41,884 bases of DNA, from NCBI GenBank assembly GCA_014800535.1, contig JAAVFW010000017.1:1-41884 (forward strand). Reading direction: 5' to 3'. A model generated the notes under the pieces. It ran no database searches, was not told where the DNA came from, and saw nothing but the letters and a program-made list of their open reading frames with translations. This document shows positions 32,255 to 41,527 of the stretch, one piece after another (the first letter of the stretch is position 1; every line of letters starts with the position of its first letter). The position numbers and the translations under genes were made by a program. Source of the DNA: Bacteroidales bacterium (lineage in GTDB: Bacteria; Bacteroidota; Bacteroidia; Bacteroidales; Muribaculaceae).

Positions 32255-33172
32255 ATGTGTAAGTTGAAAACATATTGTTATCGAAACTTTTTATTGCTGT
32301 TATTAACCTTATTTTTGGGTATACTGCCTTCTTTCGCAAAAGGCAAAAATGTGAAGGTCGACGGCTATTTTAAGTTTGTCGTTTCAGAGAAAAATCTGTA
32401 TGAAGGTCAGCCGGTGATTGTTGATCTGCTCTATGTCGGTTCTCAGAAAGATATTGCTGCTCTTAAGCGTCAGACCTATCCTGACTTCGGAGGATTAAAA
32501 TGGCGTGAGGCGTCTGTCAATTCTCGTGAAAGAGATTTCAATAAGGGGAAAGGTGATATGGAGTCTGCCATTATGGCAAGATATATCATAGAACCTGAAC
32601 GGGCAGGAGAATATGTCATAAATCCGGGAGAGATTTTGGCGGATGTGTATACTGACGAGACTTTTGTCGACCCATTCTGGGGAGCAACCTATCATGAGAA
32701 GGTTAGAGTCCCTGTAGAAAGTAAGGAGACGAAGCTAAAGGTGTCAAAACTCCCTGCCGATGTGACTGAGAGGAAATTGCCTGTCGGCGATTATGACCTT
32801 GAATGGATTCTTCCTCCCGGTGAGATTGTGCCGGGGCAGGAGGGTATTGTCATTTTGAAAGTAACCGGATTTGGTGATTTCAGTGGTTATTCCTGGGATA
32901 ATATTCCAAATGCTTTTGGTGAGGGCTTGAAATTTATAGGGATGTCTCCTGAAGTAAATGTCGGGCTTAAGGATGGCAGGATTTTCAGCACAGCAAATTT
33001 TATATGCACTTTCTCAGCTTTGAATGAAGGTTCATATATGTTGAATCCGATTAAGGTGGAATATTTTTCTCCTTCTTCCAAAAAGAGAATTTCTAAATCT
33101 GTCTCTCCGATAAAGATTGAAATTAATAAGAGTAAAAAGGCTCAGCGTCCGCTGAGATACGAAGAAATATAG
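32255..33172 (+). CDS. Short BatD-like periplasmic protein
   Basis: The 305-residue protein has a signal peptide (about residues 10-29, ending LPSFAKG) and a region like the middle of BatD. Shared patterns include SEKNLYEGQPVIVDLLYVG, AIMARYIIEPERAGEYVINPG, SKLPADVTERK and LNPIKVEYFSPSSKK, each with a counterpart in the larger BatD that follows. It has no C-terminal transmembrane helix, so it is probably periplasmic. The frame is open from a TTG at 32246, but the ATG at 32255 is used. It appears to be a tandem duplicate of part of BatD. Its separate role is unknown. Confidence 0.75.
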   Translation: MCKLKTYCYRNFLLLLLTLFLGILPSFAKGKNVKVDGYFKFVVSEKNLYEGQPVIVDLLYVGSQKDIAALKRQTYPDFGGLKWREASVNSRERDFNKGKGDMESAIMARYIIEPERAGEYVINPGEILADVYTDETFVDPFWGATYHEKVRVPVESKETKLKVSKLPADVTERKLPVGDYDLEWILPPGEIVPGQEGIVILKVTGFGDFSGYSWDNIPNAFGEGLKFIGMSPEVNVGLKDGRIFSTANFICTFSALNEGSYMLNPIKVEYFSPSSKKRISKSVSPIKIEINKSKKAQRPLRYEEI

Positions 33173-33189
33173 TATTTTTTTGTTAAACT

Positions 33190-35052
33190 ATGGAAAACAA
33201 GAATAGACTGTTTTTAGTATTCTTTTTCTTATGTATGCTGTTCCCTGCATTTCCTAAGGGTACGGTTAAGCTAAGTCTCGTTGCCCCTGACGGCTCTAAT
33301 GAGGTTGGGTTAGGAGATAAATACTACATCTATTATAAACTCGATAATGTTTCGGGCGAACCGTCTGAGCCTGCCTCTGTGCCGGGAAGTAATAAGTTGA
33401 GCTTCAGCTTCAGCAGCTCATCATCAAGAATAGTTAGCGTTAATGGTCGGACGGAGCAATCAACGTCTCGAACATACGTTCTTTATCTTCGCGCAAAAGC
33501 TGAAGGTAGTTATACTTTTGGTCCGGTCACTGTCGGAGGAGTTAAGAGTAATACTCTTCATTTCAAGATTACGGGTCGTAAATCGGGAAGTGGATCAACT
33601 GCAAGAGGAAATATGCAATCTGCCTCTGCATCTTCATCAGACGCTAACTCTGAGGGGTCACAAGGGAGCGGACCGCGCTTTATTGGAAAAGGTGATTCCC
33701 ATCTCTTTCTGAAAGCTTCCGTAAATAAGATTAATGTATATGAGCAGGAGGCTCTCGAATACACTGTTAAACTTTACACAACTTATTCCAGAATAAAGTT
33801 TATTGGTGCAACTGAATCTCCGAAATTTGATGGTTTCGTTGTTGAGGATACTAAGAAAACATCCGATTCATTCTCTTATGAAACTTATAACGGACAGACT
33901 TATGCAACGGCTATTATTGCTCGGTATGTAATTTTCCCGCAGAAGAGCGGTAAGTTGAAGATTACTGGTAATACTTACACAGTTAGTGCCGACAGAAGTG
34001 AATATTTTGCCGACGAGTTTTTTTCGCACATGACAGTCTATCAACCGGTGCAATTAAACGTCACTCCAAATGATCTTGTCATTGATGTAAAGAGTCTTCC
34101 GACACCTATTCCGGCTGATTTCTCAGGAGGTGTGGGTAAGTTTTCGATTTCTTCGCAACTCCCTTCGGCTGATCTTCTGACTAATAATGCCGCGTCAGTA
34201 ATATATACCATCACCGGCTCCGGTAATCTCAAATATGTAAAACTCCCTGAGCTGAATAATCTGTTCCCTCCTCAGCTTGAAGTGTATTCACCAAAAACTG
34301 AAGTTAATGTAAACGTTGGCACTACCAATATCTCCGGTTCCGTCAAATTTGATTATTCAATCATGCCTCTTGAGGTCGGAAGGTTTGAGATTCCTCAGGT
34401 GACGCTTGTTTACTTTAACCCTGAGACAGGAAGTTATGAGACGTCTGTTGCAAGAGGATACTCGGTAAATGTAGGAAAGGGTGCTTCTTCTGATAAGTCG
34501 CAAACTAAGGAACGGACACGATTCGATTCAAAACTGTTGCCGAACGGGTCAAATCTTAGCATGACTCACGTCCCGTTTGTGCTGACATGGACTTATTGGA
34601 TGTTCTATCTGATACCTTCAATTTGCCTCGTTGGAGCCTACATAGTATGGAATCAACGTAAGAAACTTATGGCAGACGAAAATGCCTTCAGAAGTAGAAT
34701 TGCCGGAAAAGTTGCTTCCGCAAGGCTTAAGAGGGCATACATGTGTATGAAGAAGAAAGACGAAACTCATTTTTACGATGAGATGCTTAAGGCTTTGTTC
34801 GGATATATCGGCGATAAGCTGAAAATGCCCACTTCTGAAATTTCGAGATCGAATGTGAAGTCTGTTCTTGAGTCACATGATGTCGAAAATGATTTGATTA
34901 ATCAGCTTATATCTCTTATCGACGAGTGTGAATTTGCGAAGTATTCTTCCAATGGCGCCGCAATGGATATGACGGTGGTCTATGATAAGGGTTCCAAAGT
35001 GATAGATAGTCTTGAAAAGTCTTTTTCAAAAAAAGACATTCATAAACAATAA
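33190..35052 (+). CDS. batD: BatD, large periplasmic-domain membrane protein
   Basis: The 620-residue protein has a signal peptide (about 1-23), tandem beta-sandwich domains in the periplasm (about 24-440), a transmembrane helix (about 465-487, FVLTWTYWMFYLIPSICLVGAYIVW) and a cytoplasmic helical domain (about 500-620). A low-complexity Ser/Gly linker lies near residues 133-160. This is the BatD layout. The cytoplasmic tail (MKKKDETHFYDEMLKALFGYIGDKL) resembles the tail of the membrane protein at 28378. It follows the short BatD-like gene by 17 nt, and batE follows it. BatD probably acts as a platform for the VWA complex; this is inferred from the operon. Confidence 0.88.
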   Translation: MENKNRLFLVFFFLCMLFPAFPKGTVKLSLVAPDGSNEVGLGDKYYIYYKLDNVSGEPSEPASVPGSNKLSFSFSSSSSRIVSVNGRTEQSTSRTYVLYLRAKAEGSYTFGPVTVGGVKSNTLHFKITGRKSGSGSTARGNMQSASASSSDANSEGSQGSGPRFIGKGDSHLFLKASVNKINVYEQEALEYTVKLYTTYSRIKFIGATESPKFDGFVVEDTKKTSDSFSYETYNGQTYATAIIARYVIFPQKSGKLKITGNTYTVSADRSEYFADEFFSHMTVYQPVQLNVTPNDLVIDVKSLPTPIPADFSGGVGKFSISSQLPSADLLTNNAASVIYTITGSGNLKYVKLPELNNLFPPQLEVYSPKTEVNVNVGTTNISGSVKFDYSIMPLEVGRFEIPQVTLVYFNPETGSYETSVARGYSVNVGKGASSDKSQTKERTRFDSKLLPNGSNLSMTHVPFVLTWTYWMFYLIPSICLVGAYIVWNQRKKLMADENAFRSRIAGKVASARLKRAYMCMKKKDETHFYDEMLKALFGYIGDKLKMPTSEISRSNVKSVLESHDVENDLINQLISLIDECEFAKYSSNGAAMDMTVVYDKGSKVIDSLEKSFSKKDIHKQ

Positions 35053-35115
35053 GAAATAATGAGGTTTCTTATGATTCTTGGAAAGAAATTATTTGAAAAA
35101 GTAAATAGAAGACAG

Positions 35116-35931
35116 ATGAAGACAAAATATATCATTATATTCCTGATTGTTCTGTTTCTTGGGGGAGTGTCTTGCCAGGCAGAGAAAGCAGGCAGTGTAT
35201 TTAAAGCTGATCAGCTTTATCTTGATAAAGATTATAAGGGGGCGATTGAAAATTATAAAGAGGTTGAAAAGTCGCAGGGCACTTCTCCGGATTTTCTTTA
35301 TAATATGGGAAATGCATATGTGTTTAATGGAGATCTCGGTCATGGAAGATTATGTTATGAGAGAGGACGACGTCTTGCGCCGGGGAATAAGGAAATAAAT
35401 AATAATCTCACCTATGTGGCCAATAAGGTTAATGATGCCAATGAGGCGTCTCGTCAGGGTAATAAAATAAATGTATCTCCGGATGAGTTGTCCTTTTTTG
35501 CCGGAGTTGACAGGGCGATTTCATATAATCGCACCTCAAATTTCTGGAGCGTCTATGCCGTTCTTTCTTTCCTCCTTCTGTTGAGTTCCATTGCCCTCTA
35601 TCTTTTTACATCGAATGTAAATGCTCGGAAGGTTGGTTTCTTCGGAGGTCTGATATTTCTGTTTTTCAGTGTTGTTTTTGTCATCTTCTCATTTATGGCT
35701 GCCCGGGCATTCGAGCGTCATGATGAAGCTGTCCTGATAGAATATAAAACGGAGTTGCGTTCTGAACCGTCTGATGATTCAAAAACCGTTGGTACGCCTC
35801 TTAATCAAGGAACAAAATTCAGAATTATCGAAACGGAAGATGATGGAAAACATGAATTGAAATGGGTAAAAGTCAGATTAAACGCCAATTTTGAGGGATG
35901 GATTAAGTCTTCTGAAATAGAGGTTATCTAA
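35116..35931 (+). CDS. batE: BatE, TPR and SH3-domain membrane protein
   Basis: The 271-residue protein begins with a signal sequence (MKTKYIIIFLIVLFLGGVSC). TPR-like helices follow (about 25-110, with YLDKDYKGAIENYKEVEK and FLYNMGNAYVFNGDLGHGRL), then two hydrophobic helices (about 145-163 and 170-195) and a C-terminal SH3b-like domain (about 205-271, ELRSEPSDDSKTVGTPLNQG and WVKVRLNANFEGWIKSSEIEVI). This TPR-TM-SH3 order is that of BatE. An in-frame ATG at 35059 would add 19 basic residues before the signal; 35116 is preferred, but 35059 is nearer to the batD stop. It ends the operon. Confidence 0.85.
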   Translation: MKTKYIIIFLIVLFLGGVSCQAEKAGSVFKADQLYLDKDYKGAIENYKEVEKSQGTSPDFLYNMGNAYVFNGDLGHGRLCYERGRRLAPGNKEINNNLTYVANKVNDANEASRQGNKINVSPDELSFFAGVDRAISYNRTSNFWSVYAVLSFLLLLSSIALYLFTSNVNARKVGFFGGLIFLFFSVVFVIFSFMAARAFERHDEAVLIEYKTELRSEPSDDSKTVGTPLNQGTKFRIIETEDDGKHELKWVKVRLNANFEGWIKSSEIEVI

Positions 35932-36033
35932 TAGGCTGCATTAATTCTAAATGTCAATTTATGTGAATGTTATAAGCTGCAATGATGTTTTCCACAGATG
36001 CAGACCGGAAAGACATTCTAAAAAAATGTAATA

Positions 36034-36041
36034 TATACTTG
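36034..36041 (+). promoter_or_regulatory. Possible -7 box before the small HTH gene
   Basis: TATACTTG differs from TAnnTTTG at one base. No TTTG lies at the -33 spacing, so this is weak. It is the best candidate in the 204-bp gap between batE and the HTH gene, where nothing else was recognised. Confidence 0.35.
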
Positions 36042-36135
36042 CACGACGCTAAAAAAATGACTAATTTTAAACTTTGAAAACTCTATGTTCATTAGAAAAA
36101 TGAATTGAGAGTGACCTCATTTTTTAAGCTTTATT

Positions 36136-36393
36136 ATGAGTAAAACTATATCCTTTAACGACCTTCGCAGGTTGAAAGACAGTCTTCCTGATGGAGCAAT
36201 TCGTCGCATTGCCGATGAACTTAATGTCTCCGACCAGACTGTAAGAAACTATTTCGGAGGTGTTAATTATCAGTTTGGAACAAACGTTGGTATGCATATA
36301 GAGCCGGGACCTGACGGGGGTATTGTCGTTCTCGACGATACTGTTATCTTCGACATGGCTGTCAGGATTCTGGAGGAGGAGGCGAACAACTGA
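36136..36393 (+). CDS. Small HTH DNA-binding protein
   Basis: The 85-residue protein has an N-terminal helix-turn-helix. The segment DGAIRRIADELNVSDQTVRNYFGG (about 19-42, key residues IADELNVSDQTV) fits a helix-turn-helix in which the second helix reads DNA. The C-terminal half (PDGGIVVLDDTVIFDMAVRIL) has no clear fold. It is too small to hold a ligand domain and may be a nucleoid or repressor-type protein. It stands 119 nt before mutS2 on the same strand, with two inverted repeats in between that it could bind; that link is inference. I do not know the family by name. Confidence 0.75.
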   Translation: MSKTISFNDLRRLKDSLPDGAIRRIADELNVSDQTVRNYFGGVNYQFGTNVGMHIEPGPDGGIVVLDDTVIFDMAVRILEEEANN

Positions 36394-36412
36394 TTTTTCT
36401 TCTCTGCATTGA

Positions 36413-36481
36413 TTTGACGGAAAGCTTCCAACTGGTTGGAATAGAATAGGGAATTTGTTTGACGGGTTTGGGTGTTAACAC
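36413..36481 (+). promoter_or_regulatory. Candidate operator region upstream of mutS2
   Basis: Two 8-bp direct repeats TTTGACGG (36413-36420 and 36458-36465) flank a dyad TTCCAAC-TG-GTTGGAA (36426-36441). A perfect 10-bp palindrome GTGTTAACAC follows (36472-36481). They lie between a small HTH gene and mutS2. Binding is not shown, and the first dyad could simply be an RNA hairpin. Confidence 0.35.
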
Positions 36482-36512
36482 TCATGCCCGTCGATTTTGG
36501 TAAACTGCATAT

Positions 36513-38987
36513 ATGATATATCCTTCTGATATAGAAGTAAAATTAGGATTTGACTCTGTCAGAGATTACATCCTTTCCCTTTGCAATTCGCAAATGGGCA
36601 GAGAGGAAGTGAAAGGTATGTCCTTTAACTCTGATTTTAATCACATTGTTCGTTCTTTGTCAGAGACAAACGAAATGTTAGGTCTTATTCGACGCGGAAT
36701 TCATACACCGGTCGAATCTGTTGTCGACATTATTGACGAGCTGAACCGCATCAAGGTTCCCGGAAGTTATCTTAAGGGTGAAACCTATAATAAAGTCAAT
36801 AAAATGATTGACACAATGCGCGAAGTCAGGTCTTTCTTTTCGGCTTCTAAGGAAGAGGATACGGGTAAGGAGTTTCCGTTCCTATCTCAAGTTGTGGAAC
36901 CTCTGGAGGCTTTTCCGGAGATTAGCAACGAGATTTCAAGGGTAATCAATAAGTTTGGAGAGGTCAAGGATTCGGCATCTCCGAAACTTGCAGAAATTAG
37001 AAGAGAGAAAAGTCAGGCTTCAGGCTCTGTGTCAAGGGTGATGAACCGGATTCTTGCTTCTGCCATATCTGAAGGGATTGTAGAGAGCGGAGTTACTCCT
37101 GCCGTGCGTGACGGACGTATTGTAATTCCCGTTCCGGCCGGACTTAAAAGAAAGATTCCGGGAATTGTTCATGACGAGAGCGCAACAGGAAAAACTGTTT
37201 TCATCGAGCCTTCTCAGGTTGTGGAGGTTGCAAATAAGGTGCGCGAACTGGAAATGGAGGAACAGCGAGAGGTAATTGCAATTCTTGTTGCACTTGCAGA
37301 TTTCATGCGTCCCCATATTGATGAAATTGCTTCAAGCACACGCATTTTGGGGTATCTTGATTTTGTATGCGCAAAAGCAAAATACGCTGAAATAGTTGAT
37401 GCTGCTATGCCGGTCATCGAAAAAGTTACGGAAATTGAATATTATCATGCCATTCATCCTGTTCTTCTTCTTAATCTCAGAAAACAGAACAGGGAGGTTG
37501 TGCCTCTTGATATTTGCCTGAATCAAAAAGACAGACTACTCGTTATCTCAGGTCCCAACGCCGGAGGAAAATCTGTTTGTCTTAAAACTGTCGGAATAGT
37601 GCAATACATGACACAATGTGGTGTCCTTCCGACCGTTTATTCCAATTCTCATATCGGTGTGTTCAAGAGTATGTTTATCGACATTGGAGACCAGCAGTCA
37701 ATGGAGAATGATTTGTCAACATATTCTTCTCACCTGAGAAATATGAAATATTTCATTTCTAATGCAACCAATCGTACTCTGATTCTTGCAGACGAAATTG
37801 GCTCAGGAACAGAACCTCAAATCGGTGGTGCTATTGCACAGGCCATTCTGCACAGACTCTCCGTTTCCGGCTGTCTTGGTATTGTAACCACTCATTATCA
37901 AAATCTTAAAACTTTTGCGGAAGAAACAGAGGGAATGCTTAATGCTGCAATGCTTTATGATCGTCAGCAACTCCGACCTCTATTCCAACTCTCTGTCGGC
38001 TCTCCGGGCAGTTCGTTTGCAATTGAAATAGCGCGAAACATTGGTCTCCCTTCTGATGTTCTTGACGAGGCGAAAGAGATTGTCGGAAGCGATTATGTCA
38101 ATATGGATAAGTATCTGCTTGACATCAGTCGCGACAAAAGGTATTGGGCTAATAAACGACAGAACATCCGCGAGAAGGAGGCTAAGCTTGATTCGTTATT
38201 GGAAAAATATGAATCAACTGCATCTGATTTGAAAACACGCCGGGCTGAGATTATTCGCGATGCACGCGAACAGGCAAAGGAGATTATGCAATCTGCCAAT
38301 GCCAAACTCGAAAAGGCAATTCGTGACATTAGAAATGCTGAGGCTGAAAAAGAACAGACTAAGAAAATACGCAAAGAACTTGAGGAGTACAAGAAATCTC
38401 TTAACGAAGAGATTGATGATGCCGCAAAACTTCCGGATTCTCTTAAACCTTTGAAGCATAAAAGCAATGCCGCAAAAAGGGAAAAGAATAATAAGGTCTC
38501 GCAGAAATTAAATGTGTCGAAGGATCTTGCAGTGGGCGATTATGTTAAGATTGCTGATGGGGGAGTGGTTGGTAAAATAATTTCGATTACAGGGAAAAAG
38601 GCCGAAGTCGCTTTCGGTTCGCTTCGAACAATTACTGAACTCTCTAAACTGAAAGCTGCCAAAAAGCCTAAGGAAACAGCCGCGTCTCAACCGCTGAGAA
38701 TCACTGCATCAACAGATGAGGATAGCCGCAAACGTCAGCTTAATTTCCGTCAGGAGATTGATGTGAGAGGCATGAGGACTGACGAGGCTCTCCAGGCTGT
38801 TACTTATTTCATTGATGATGCCATCCAGTTTAACGCATCAAAATTAAGAATCCTCCATGGAACCGGTCATGGTATTCTTCGCACTATGATTCGTCAGCAA
38901 TTAAAGGAGAATCCTGTCGTAAAAGATTTTTATGATGAAGACGTTAGGTTTGGAGGAGCTGGTATTACTATTGTAGATTTAGATTAA
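36513..38987 (+). CDS. Endonuclease MutS2 with Smr domain
   Basis: The 824-residue protein is a MutS homologue without the mismatch-recognition domain. The core and clamp region spans about residues 1-330. The ATPase domain has Walker A GPNAGGKSVCLKTVG (about 347) and Walker B TLILADEIGSGTEP. A long coiled coil (about 520-640) precedes a small beta domain (DYVKIADGGVVGKIISITGKKA). The C-terminal Smr nuclease domain (about 745-824) has DVRGMRTDEALQAV and LHGTGHGILRTMI. MutS2 acts on branched DNA or, as shown in some bacteria, on collided ribosomes. A 10-codon mini-ORF (ATG 36484) ends in an ATGA overlap with its start. Confidence 0.95.
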   Translation: MIYPSDIEVKLGFDSVRDYILSLCNSQMGREEVKGMSFNSDFNHIVRSLSETNEMLGLIRRGIHTPVESVVDIIDELNRIKVPGSYLKGETYNKVNKMIDTMREVRSFFSASKEEDTGKEFPFLSQVVEPLEAFPEISNEISRVINKFGEVKDSASPKLAEIRREKSQASGSVSRVMNRILASAISEGIVESGVTPAVRDGRIVIPVPAGLKRKIPGIVHDESATGKTVFIEPSQVVEVANKVRELEMEEQREVIAILVALADFMRPHIDEIASSTRILGYLDFVCAKAKYAEIVDAAMPVIEKVTEIEYYHAIHPVLLLNLRKQNREVVPLDICLNQKDRLLVISGPNAGGKSVCLKTVGIVQYMTQCGVLPTVYSNSHIGVFKSMFIDIGDQQSMENDLSTYSSHLRNMKYFISNATNRTLILADEIGSGTEPQIGGAIAQAILHRLSVSGCLGIVTTHYQNLKTFAEETEGMLNAAMLYDRQQLRPLFQLSVGSPGSSFAIEIARNIGLPSDVLDEAKEIVGSDYVNMDKYLLDISRDKRYWANKRQNIREKEAKLDSLLEKYESTASDLKTRRAEIIRDAREQAKEIMQSANAKLEKAIRDIRNAEAEKEQTKKIRKELEEYKKSLNEEIDDAAKLPDSLKPLKHKSNAAKREKNNKVSQKLNVSKDLAVGDYVKIADGGVVGKIISITGKKAEVAFGSLRTITELSKLKAAKKPKETAASQPLRITASTDEDSRKRQLNFRQEIDVRGMRTDEALQAVTYFIDDAIQFNASKLRILHGTGHGILRTMIRQQLKENPVVKDFYDEDVRFGGAGITIVDLD

Positions 38988-39002
38988 CTTTTACGAAAGA
39001 TA

Positions 39003-39794
39003 ATGAAAAAAGCATCTTATCTCGGACTTTGGTTGCTACTTAGCATAGCTCTGATTGGCTTTGTTACATTCTCTTTTGCTGATGATATTTCAATTGGTGC
39101 CTGGACTCCAAAAAAAGCACCATTCAAAGAGATGCTTACAAAAGATCGGACTCTTGTCGAGCTTACCCCTGAAGAGCAGAAGGCTCGTCTTGATTCAATC
39201 CGAAATGTTGAGGAGGAGGTGAAAGTAGACTCTGCGGCACATTCTATTCTGCTTATAGGAGACTCAATGACTCTTAACCTTGCATATCGTCTGGCAAAGT
39301 ACGCGAAACAGAACGGTCACACGTTTCATGCTGTCAACTGGGACTCAAGTAATACGAAGACATGGGCCTCCTGTGACACACTTGATTACTTCATCAATAA
39401 ATATGATGCATCTTATATTTTTGTCTCTCTCGGAAGTAATGAGCTGACGATGAAAAATCCAAACTCCCGACTTAAATATGTGAAGACTATTCTCGAAAAG
39501 ATTGGAGATATTCCATACGTCTGGATTGGCCCACCGAATTGGACAGAAGATTTCGGAATTAATACCATGATAGAAGAGAATTGCAAACCTCGGTCCTTCT
39601 TCCTGACTAATGGTATGAAACTTGCTCGAAAGAAGGATAGAATCCATCCCACGCGTGACGCGTCAGCCGATTGGATTGATTCTGTTGCCCGCTGGATGCC
39701 AAAATCTTCTCATCCAATCTTGATGAATATTCCACCGGATACTATCGGAAAAGTTAATCCTAACGTTACTTTCCTTAAGGCTTGGAATAAATAA
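39003..39794 (+). CDS. SGNH-fold hydrolase/acyltransferase, membrane-anchored
   Basis: The 263-residue protein has an N-terminal signal or anchor helix (about 5-26). SGNH catalytic blocks are visible: ILLIGDSMTLN with Ser88, SLGSNELTM with Asn146, and KDRIHPTRD with Asp212 and His215. It lies 15 nt after mutS2 and 53 nt before an MBOAT gene. SGNH-MBOAT pairs O-acylate extracellular polysaccharides or teichoic acids, as in AlgJ/AlgI and DltD/DltB; the MBOAT protein moves the acyl group across the membrane and the SGNH protein attaches it. The glycan acceptor is unknown here. Coupling with mutS2 is probably positional only. Confidence 0.85.
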   Translation: MKKASYLGLWLLLSIALIGFVTFSFADDISIGAWTPKKAPFKEMLTKDRTLVELTPEEQKARLDSIRNVEEEVKVDSAAHSILLIGDSMTLNLAYRLAKYAKQNGHTFHAVNWDSSNTKTWASCDTLDYFINKYDASYIFVSLGSNELTMKNPNSRLKYVKTILEKIGDIPYVWIGPPNWTEDFGINTMIEENCKPRSFFLTNGMKLARKKDRIHPTRDASADWIDSVARWMPKSSHPILMNIPPDTIGKVNPNVTFLKAWNK

Positions 39795-39847
39795 AATCCC
39801 TTCTCCTCTCCATATAAACTCTTTATTTCCATTTGCGCTGAAAACTC

Positions 39848-41344
39848 ATGTTATCAGATTTTACAACACCCGAAAACATCCATAATATCTGGAATAATAT
39901 TCTGGATATGCTTACCTACGACAAGACAGCCCCAATGCTCTTCTCAAGTGGTCTTTTCTGGGTGCTTTTCATTATATTCATTCCGCTTTATGCCATTTTT
40001 AAAAACAGTAAGACAAAGATGGTGGTCTTTGTAGTGCTGTTTTCACTATATTTCTATTATAAATCGAGCGGAATATTCTTCCTGATGTTGATTGCGACGT
40101 CTCTCTTTGATTGGATAATTTCCAAAGGAATATACTTTGCAAAATATAAGTGGCTCAAACTAACATTCATGTGGCTCTCGATTTGTGTATCGCTGTCAAT
40201 CCTGGGCTACTTTAAATATGCTAACTTTTTCCTTTGGAACTGGAATCAGATGGTCGAAGGTAACTTTCAACCTCTCGATATTATACTCCCTGTCGGAATC
40301 TCATTCTACACATTTCAATCAATCAGTTATGTTGTTGATGTCTATAAAAAGAAGATTACACCGACAGAAACATGGTTTGACTATCTGTTCTTTCTCTCTT
40401 TTTTCCCGGCTCTTGTTGCCGGACCTATTGTCAGAGCTGATTATTTCCTCCCTCAGATCAAGAAGAATAACCCCGTTACAAAAGAGAATATCTACGGTGG
40501 TCTATGGCTGATATTGCTCGGTGTCCTGAAGAAAGCTATTATCGCTGACTATATTGCCCAGTATAACGACTTAATCTTCAATGACCCCACATTATATACC
40601 GGTGTGCAGACACTGATGGGTATCCTCGGATATACCATGCAGATTTATTGCGATTTCTCCGGCTACTCCGACATGGCAATAGGTATTGCGTTGATTATGG
40701 GATTCCACCTCGGCATTAATTTTGACTCTCCATATCAAAGTCGAAATCTTACTGAATTCTGGAGAAGATGGCACATCTCGTTATCATCTTGGCTTCGAGA
40801 CTATCTTTACATCCCTCTTGGAGGAAACCGCAAAGGGACCTTCCGTACATATCTTAATAATTTCCTGACAATGCTTATTGGCGGTCTTTGGCATGGAGCA
40901 GCATGGAAATTTATTTTTTGGGGTGCTATGCATGGTGTCGGACTTGCAATTCACAAAGCCTTTAAACCGATACTTGACAAAATTCCTAATAACTTCATAA
41001 CCATTTTCATTTCATGGGCAATAACATTTGTCTATGTATCCCTCTTATGGGTTTTCTTCCGGGCAGCATCTTTCAGTGATTCAATTTTAATTATTCAGAA
41101 TATTTTTGTTGACTTTGAACCACTCCAGATTCCTCAATTTATAGAAGCACGTCCTTGGTGGTGCGGTATGATGGCAGCACTGATAATTGCACACTTCATT
41201 CCACAGAGATGGCTTGACAGCTGGCAGACACTATTTATAAAAGGGCCCTGGATTATCAAGCTCCTTTATTTTGTGGTTGTAGTACAACTCGTAATAGAAT
41301 TTATGTCCGAAGAAGTAGCACCATTTATCTATTTCCAATTTTAG
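39848..41344 (+). CDS. MBOAT-family membrane O-acyltransferase (AlgI/DltB-like)
   Basis: The 498-residue integral membrane protein has about ten or more helices. Key family motifs are FFPALVAGPIVRADYFLPQI, QIYCDFSGYSDMAIG, the conserved FWRRWHISLSSWLRDYLYIPLGG (near residue 309) and the catalytic His349 in GGLWHGAAWKFIFWG. This is the AlgI/PatA/DltB class, which transfers acetyl or other acyl groups to exported glycans. The preceding SGNH hydrolase is the probable partner. A good terminator follows 33 nt after the stop. Lipid-modifying MBOATs are a less likely alternative because of the partner and motifs. Confidence 0.93.
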   Translation: MLSDFTTPENIHNIWNNILDMLTYDKTAPMLFSSGLFWVLFIIFIPLYAIFKNSKTKMVVFVVLFSLYFYYKSSGIFFLMLIATSLFDWIISKGIYFAKYKWLKLTFMWLSICVSLSILGYFKYANFFLWNWNQMVEGNFQPLDIILPVGISFYTFQSISYVVDVYKKKITPTETWFDYLFFLSFFPALVAGPIVRADYFLPQIKKNNPVTKENIYGGLWLILLGVLKKAIIADYIAQYNDLIFNDPTLYTGVQTLMGILGYTMQIYCDFSGYSDMAIGIALIMGFHLGINFDSPYQSRNLTEFWRRWHISLSSWLRDYLYIPLGGNRKGTFRTYLNNFLTMLIGGLWHGAAWKFIFWGAMHGVGLAIHKAFKPILDKIPNNFITIFISWAITFVYVSLLWVFFRAASFSDSILIIQNIFVDFEPLQIPQFIEARPWWCGMMAALIIAHFIPQRWLDSWQTLFIKGPWIIKLLYFVVVVQLVIEFMSEEVAPFIYFQF

Positions 41345-41377
41345 AAAAAGAACCTCACCATCCCAGCCTAACTAAGT

Positions 41378-41404
41378 CGCTCCGCCAGAACGCGGAGCGT
41401 TTTC
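41378..41404 (+). terminator. Terminator after the MBOAT gene
   Basis: CGCTCCGC (41378-41385) pairs with GCGGAGCG (41392-41399) around a 6-nt loop, followed by TTTTCATTTT. It is a clear rho-independent terminator. Confidence 0.85.
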
Positions 41405-41446
41405 ATTTTCTACGCGCGTCAAACTCAGCGCACTTTCCCCACCATT

Positions 41447-41527
41447 CCCATAAATCTTATAATTCCCATAACTCTTATAAATCTTATAAATCTTATAAAT
41501 CTCATAACTCTGATAATTCCCATTATT
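41447..41527. repeat. 9-bp tandem array (nine degenerate units)
   Basis: Nine consecutive 9-bp units follow one another with no gaps, consensus C-T/C-T/C-ATAA-A/C/T-T. Three consecutive units (41474-41500) are identical, CTTATAAAT. The last unit runs into the 128-bp repeat. No credible ORF covers the array. Confidence 0.8.
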
